Below, in pieces: positions 6,978 through 9,494 of a stretch of DNA of 9,494 bases. Source of the stretch: Anaerolineales bacterium (lineage in GTDB: Bacteria; Chloroflexota; Anaerolineae; Anaerolineales; Villigracilaceae); the NCBI GenBank assembly GCA_017882065.1, contig JADGQD010000068.1, positions 1 through 9,494 of the forward strand, in the 5' to 3' direction. The notes beneath the pieces were generated by a model that was given only the letters and a program-made list of their open reading frames with translations, did no database searches and was not told the DNA's origin. Position 1 is the stretch's first letter, and every line of letters starts with the position of its first letter. Position numbers and translations under genes: made by a program.

Positions 6978-7045
6978 GTAGTGACGACTTTAGTCGTTTA
7001 AATTCGAGCGACTGCCCCCTTCGGGGATGATAAAGTTGCTACTAC
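6978..7045. repeat. REPIN-like inverted pair between polA and the TPR gene
   Basis: The ends GTAGTGACGACTTT (6978-6991) and AAAGTTGCTACTAC (7032-7045) are inverted copies matching 11 of 14 positions; folded, they pair at 13 of 14 with two G-T wobbles. The outermost GTAG/CTAC recalls the conserved tetranucleotide of REP sequences. The left half also forms its own hairpin ACGACT-TT-AGTCGT (6984-6997), and the interior holds a CCC-TTCG-GGG hairpin (7017-7026). It fills most of the gap between polA and the TPR gene. Confidence 0.6.
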
Positions 7046-7048
7046 AAT
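7043..7048 (+). promoter_or_regulatory. Candidate -10 (TACAAT) before the TPR gene
   Basis: TACAAT lies 14 bases before the chosen ATG and overlaps the right end of the REPIN-like repeat. No recognisable -35 lies 16-18 bases upstream, so the gene may instead be read from polA. Confidence 0.2.
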
Positions 7049-7062
7049 ACCGAGAGAAAACT

Positions 7063-9381
7063 ATGGCAGGACGCGAAGATATTTTCCAAAAAGAGATGAG
7101 CATGGGTCACTCGATGGCCTGGGATCAGCAGTGGGGCAAAGCTGCTGAGGCCTATCGGAATGCGCTCGAAGAACTCCCGGACCACCCCAAGGCGCTCTCC
7201 AGCCTGGGACTGGCTCTGTTCGAGTTGCATCGTTACGACGAGTCGCTCAAGATTTATCAGAAGGCTGCCCAAACTGCACCCGATGACCCGGTCCCGCTGG
7301 AGAAAGTTGGACAGCTTTACGAGCAGTTTGGGAATATTAAGGAAGCCGTCCAGTCTTTTTTGAAGGTTGCCGAACTTTACATCAAAAACCAGGACGCGGA
7401 TAAGGCTCTCGCAAACTGGGTGCGCGTCACCCAATTGGATTCCGAACATTTCACCGCCCATTCATATCTGGCAATGGTCCACGAACGTCTCGGCCATGCC
7501 CAACAGGCGGCCGCCGAATACCTGATGGTGGCCAGCTTGCTCCAACGCTCCGGGAAGGCGGAGAAAGCTGCTGAAATGCTCGGACGTGCATTACGTTTGG
7601 CTCCCAACAACCCCGAAGTCCGTCAGGCGCAGGCCCTGCTTAGAGGTGGAAAGTTGCTCCCCAAACCCATGCGGCCCCAGGGCGGTACTGGTCCGCTGCA
7701 CATGGCGCAAGTGAAACAACTGGAATCCCCCAAGAATTTCGATACTGGTCTCGACCCGATCGCGGAGGCGCGCAAACACTCCCTCACCCGGCTGGCGGAG
7801 GTCCTGTTTGACTTTTCCGATGGGGAGGGCAACCCCCAAACGCCCAAAAGGGAGATGCAAGCCATTGTCCGTGGCACTGGAGAGTTAAATCTAAAACAGA
7901 ACGACCGTTCCACAATCCTGCTTCATATCGGCCATGCGATCGACGCCCAGACGAAGGACCAGGAGGTTCAGGCCGCCGAGGAACTGGAAAAAGCCCTCGC
8001 AGCCGGCTTCGTGGACCCGGCACTTTACTTTGATCTCGGCCTCTTGCGTTCAAAAACCGAGCGGCTGGAAAGTGCCATGCGTCACCTGCAGAACGCTGTC
8101 AAACATGCAGATTATGCGCTGGGGGCGCACCTGTTGCTGGCACAAATTCAGCGCGAGATGGGTCGCCTGCCTGAGGCCGTGACCGAGTACATGGAGGCGC
8201 TCAAAATCGCCGATGGAATGGTCGTTCCGCCTGACCAGGCTGACGATATCCGTCAGTTGTACGAACCTATCATCGAAGCCATTGCTCACCAGACCGACAC
8301 TGTCGTTATGGAACAACAGTGCGACAATGTCAAACAATTGCTGCTCCGCCCGAACTGGCGTTCTGAATTACTCCTGGCCCGTGAGCAGCTTCCGAAGTCC
8401 GCCGAGGGGACACCGCCCATGCCGCTGGCGGAAATCCTGGCCCAGGCCCAGAGCAGCCAGGTTATCGAAACGATTGGCAGAGTCCGTGCACTGGCGCGTG
8501 CTGGTCATCTGCGCACGGCCATGGACGAAGCCTTTGGATCGTTTAAATATGCCCCAACTTATCTGCCACTCCATACCCTGATCGGCGACCTGCTGATCCA
8601 GGAAGGACGCACGCAGGATGCTATCACCAAGTACACAGTAGTGGCAGAAGCCTACAGCGTGCGCGGTGAAGCCACCCAGGCGGTCAATCTCCTGCGGCGC
8701 ATCGTGCAGGTCGCGCCAATGGACCTGGCTGTCCGTACCCGTCTCATTGGCCAGTTGGCGGCGCGTGGGTTGGTGGATGAGGCCGTCAGCGAGTACATTA
8801 ACCTGGCCGATATTTACTACCGTCTTGCCGAACTAGACATGGCGCGCAAGACCTTCACCACTGCCTTGCACCTGGCTCAACAGGGCGGTGCCAACCATAC
8901 CCGCAGTGTTAAAATCATGCGCCGCATGGCAGATATCGATATGCAGCGACTGGACTGGCGTCAGGCGCTGCGCATCTTTGAGCAGATCCGCACACTTGAA
9001 CCCGACGATATCACTGTCCGCAAAAGCCTGATTGACCTGAACATCCGTCTTACCCAGCTTCCCCAGGCCACCACTGAACTGGATGGTTTCCTGGAGCATC
9101 TGCAAAGCTCCGGACGGCGTGGGGAGGCCATCCCCTTCCTGGAAGAGATGGTCAGCGAGGACCCCAAGCAGGGCCTCCTGCGTCGTGCTTTGGCGGAGGA
9201 ATATCGCCAGGCGAAACGCATCCCGGAGGCTGTGGCTCAACTGGACGCCCTGGGCGAACACCTCCTTACTGCCGGTGACCGGGAGGGTGCCATCCAGACT
9301 ATAGAGACGATCATGGCAATGAACCCGCCCAACATGGAAGCACACAAGACCCTGCTCGCCAAATTAAAATCAGAAGTCTGA
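7063..9381 (+). CDS. Cytoplasmic tetratricopeptide-repeat protein
   Basis: A 772-residue helical-repeat protein with three blocks of TPR-like units. The first (about 16-193) has clear repeats, such as KAAEAYRNALEELPDHPKAL and the next unit ending in TAPDDP. A less regular linker (about 194-290) follows, then a second block (about 300-385) and a third (about 463-768) with units such as DAITKYTVVAEAYSVRGEAT. Such proteins scaffold complexes; the partner here is unknown. No signal peptide, membrane segment or catalytic motif is visible, so it should be cytoplasmic. I chose the ATG of MAGREDIFQKEM at 7063: GAGAG lies six bases upstream, whereas an in-frame ATG 36 bases earlier falls inside the REPIN-like repeat and would add an unconvincing MIKLLLQYREKT. 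From memory, close relatives with the same N-terminus occur in Anaerolineae. A strong terminator follows the stop codon. Confidence 0.92.
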   Translation: MAGREDIFQKEMSMGHSMAWDQQWGKAAEAYRNALEELPDHPKALSSLGLALFELHRYDESLKIYQKAAQTAPDDPVPLEKVGQLYEQFGNIKEAVQSFLKVAELYIKNQDADKALANWVRVTQLDSEHFTAHSYLAMVHERLGHAQQAAAEYLMVASLLQRSGKAEKAAEMLGRALRLAPNNPEVRQAQALLRGGKLLPKPMRPQGGTGPLHMAQVKQLESPKNFDTGLDPIAEARKHSLTRLAEVLFDFSDGEGNPQTPKREMQAIVRGTGELNLKQNDRSTILLHIGHAIDAQTKDQEVQAAEELEKALAAGFVDPALYFDLGLLRSKTERLESAMRHLQNAVKHADYALGAHLLLAQIQREMGRLPEAVTEYMEALKIADGMVVPPDQADDIRQLYEPIIEAIAHQTDTVVMEQQCDNVKQLLLRPNWRSELLLAREQLPKSAEGTPPMPLAEILAQAQSSQVIETIGRVRALARAGHLRTAMDEAFGSFKYAPTYLPLHTLIGDLLIQEGRTQDAITKYTVVAEAYSVRGEATQAVNLLRRIVQVAPMDLAVRTRLIGQLAARGLVDEAVSEYINLADIYYRLAELDMARKTFTTALHLAQQGGANHTRSVKIMRRMADIDMQRLDWRQALRIFEQIRTLEPDDITVRKSLIDLNIRLTQLPQATTELDGFLEHLQSSGRRGEAIPFLEEMVSEDPKQGLLRRALAEEYRQAKRIPEAVAQLDALGEHLLTAGDREGAIQTIETIMAMNPPNMEAHKTLLAKLKSEV

Positions 9382-9385
9382 GAGC

Positions 9386-9415
9386 AATTCCCCTGCACCC
9401 GCAGGGGAATTTTTT
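9386..9415 (+). terminator. Intrinsic terminator after the TPR gene
   Basis: A perfect 11-bp stem, AATTCCCCTGC and GCAGGGGAATT, with an ACCC loop and a run of six T (9410-9415), placed four bases after the stop codon. It is the clearest transcription end in the window and would close the plus-strand gene block. Confidence 0.93.
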
Positions 9416-9418
9416 GTT

Positions 9419-9433
9419 CGACGGGAATCGTCG
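9419..9433. repeat. Small hairpin after the terminator
   Basis: CGACG-GGAAT-CGTCG, a perfect 5-bp stem directly after the terminator. No function is assigned. Confidence 0.3.
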
Positions 9434-9469
9434 TGGGGATGGGGTAAATTGGGGTGTTGGCAGAGCCTC

Positions 9470-9481
9470 CAGCCGCGGCTG
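9470..9481. repeat. 12-base palindrome near the window end
   Basis: CAGCCGCGGCTG is a perfect palindrome in non-coding sequence. It could be an operator, part of a REP-type hairpin or chance in GC-rich DNA; the context beyond the window is missing. Confidence 0.3.
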
Positions 9482-9494
9482 CTTTAGGAAATAG

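Noticed and set aside
7027..7062. Earlier ATG for the TPR protein
   Set aside because: It lies inside the inverted repeat, lacks a ribosome binding site and adds 12 residues unlike the family N-terminus.

Overview
This window looks like ordinary bacterial chromosome with moderately high GC. The best guess for the source is a member of the Chloroflexota, class Anaerolineae. This rests on the recalled resemblance of the long TPR protein and the YwbE/RAYT/PolI set to proteins of that group; no search was run. There are six protein-coding genes. No gap exceeds about 160 bases, and I see no rRNA, tRNA or CRISPR array.

Left part (minus strand, read right to left): a stand-alone class V PLP enzyme of the molybdenum-cofactor-sulfurase type (962-2356, GTG start with a strong Shine-Dalgarno), then an intact REP-associated tyrosine transposase (RAYT, 324-851), then a small YwbE-family protein (39-233). 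The RAYT gene has hairpins on both sides that share the core CGCRGAGCG in opposite orientations. A 20-base tandem repeat fills the gap between it and the PLP gene.

Right part (plus strand): a divergent 160-base promoter region (2357-2516) leads into an unusual 526-aa protein (2517-4097). It has a receiver-like domain, a probable roadblock/LC7-like domain, a long Pro/Ser-rich linker, and a C-terminal domain that aligns with IS200/IS605 TnpA but has lost the HUH histidines and the catalytic tyrosine. It is followed by DNA polymerase I (4191-6974), with all three domains and a beta-clamp-type QLSLF motif in a linker, and by a 772-aa cytoplasmic TPR protein (7063-9381). A strong intrinsic terminator at 9386-9415 ends this block. 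The three plus-strand genes are co-directional with gaps of about 90 bases and could be read together, though each may also have its own promoter.

The main theme is three independent traces of Y1 (HUH) transposase biology in under 10 kb: an apparently active RAYT with REP-like hairpins, a REPIN-like inverted pair with GTAGT/ACTAC ends in the leader of the TPR gene, and a domesticated, catalytically dead TnpA-like domain fused to signalling domains. The last is the strongest candidate for something undescribed.
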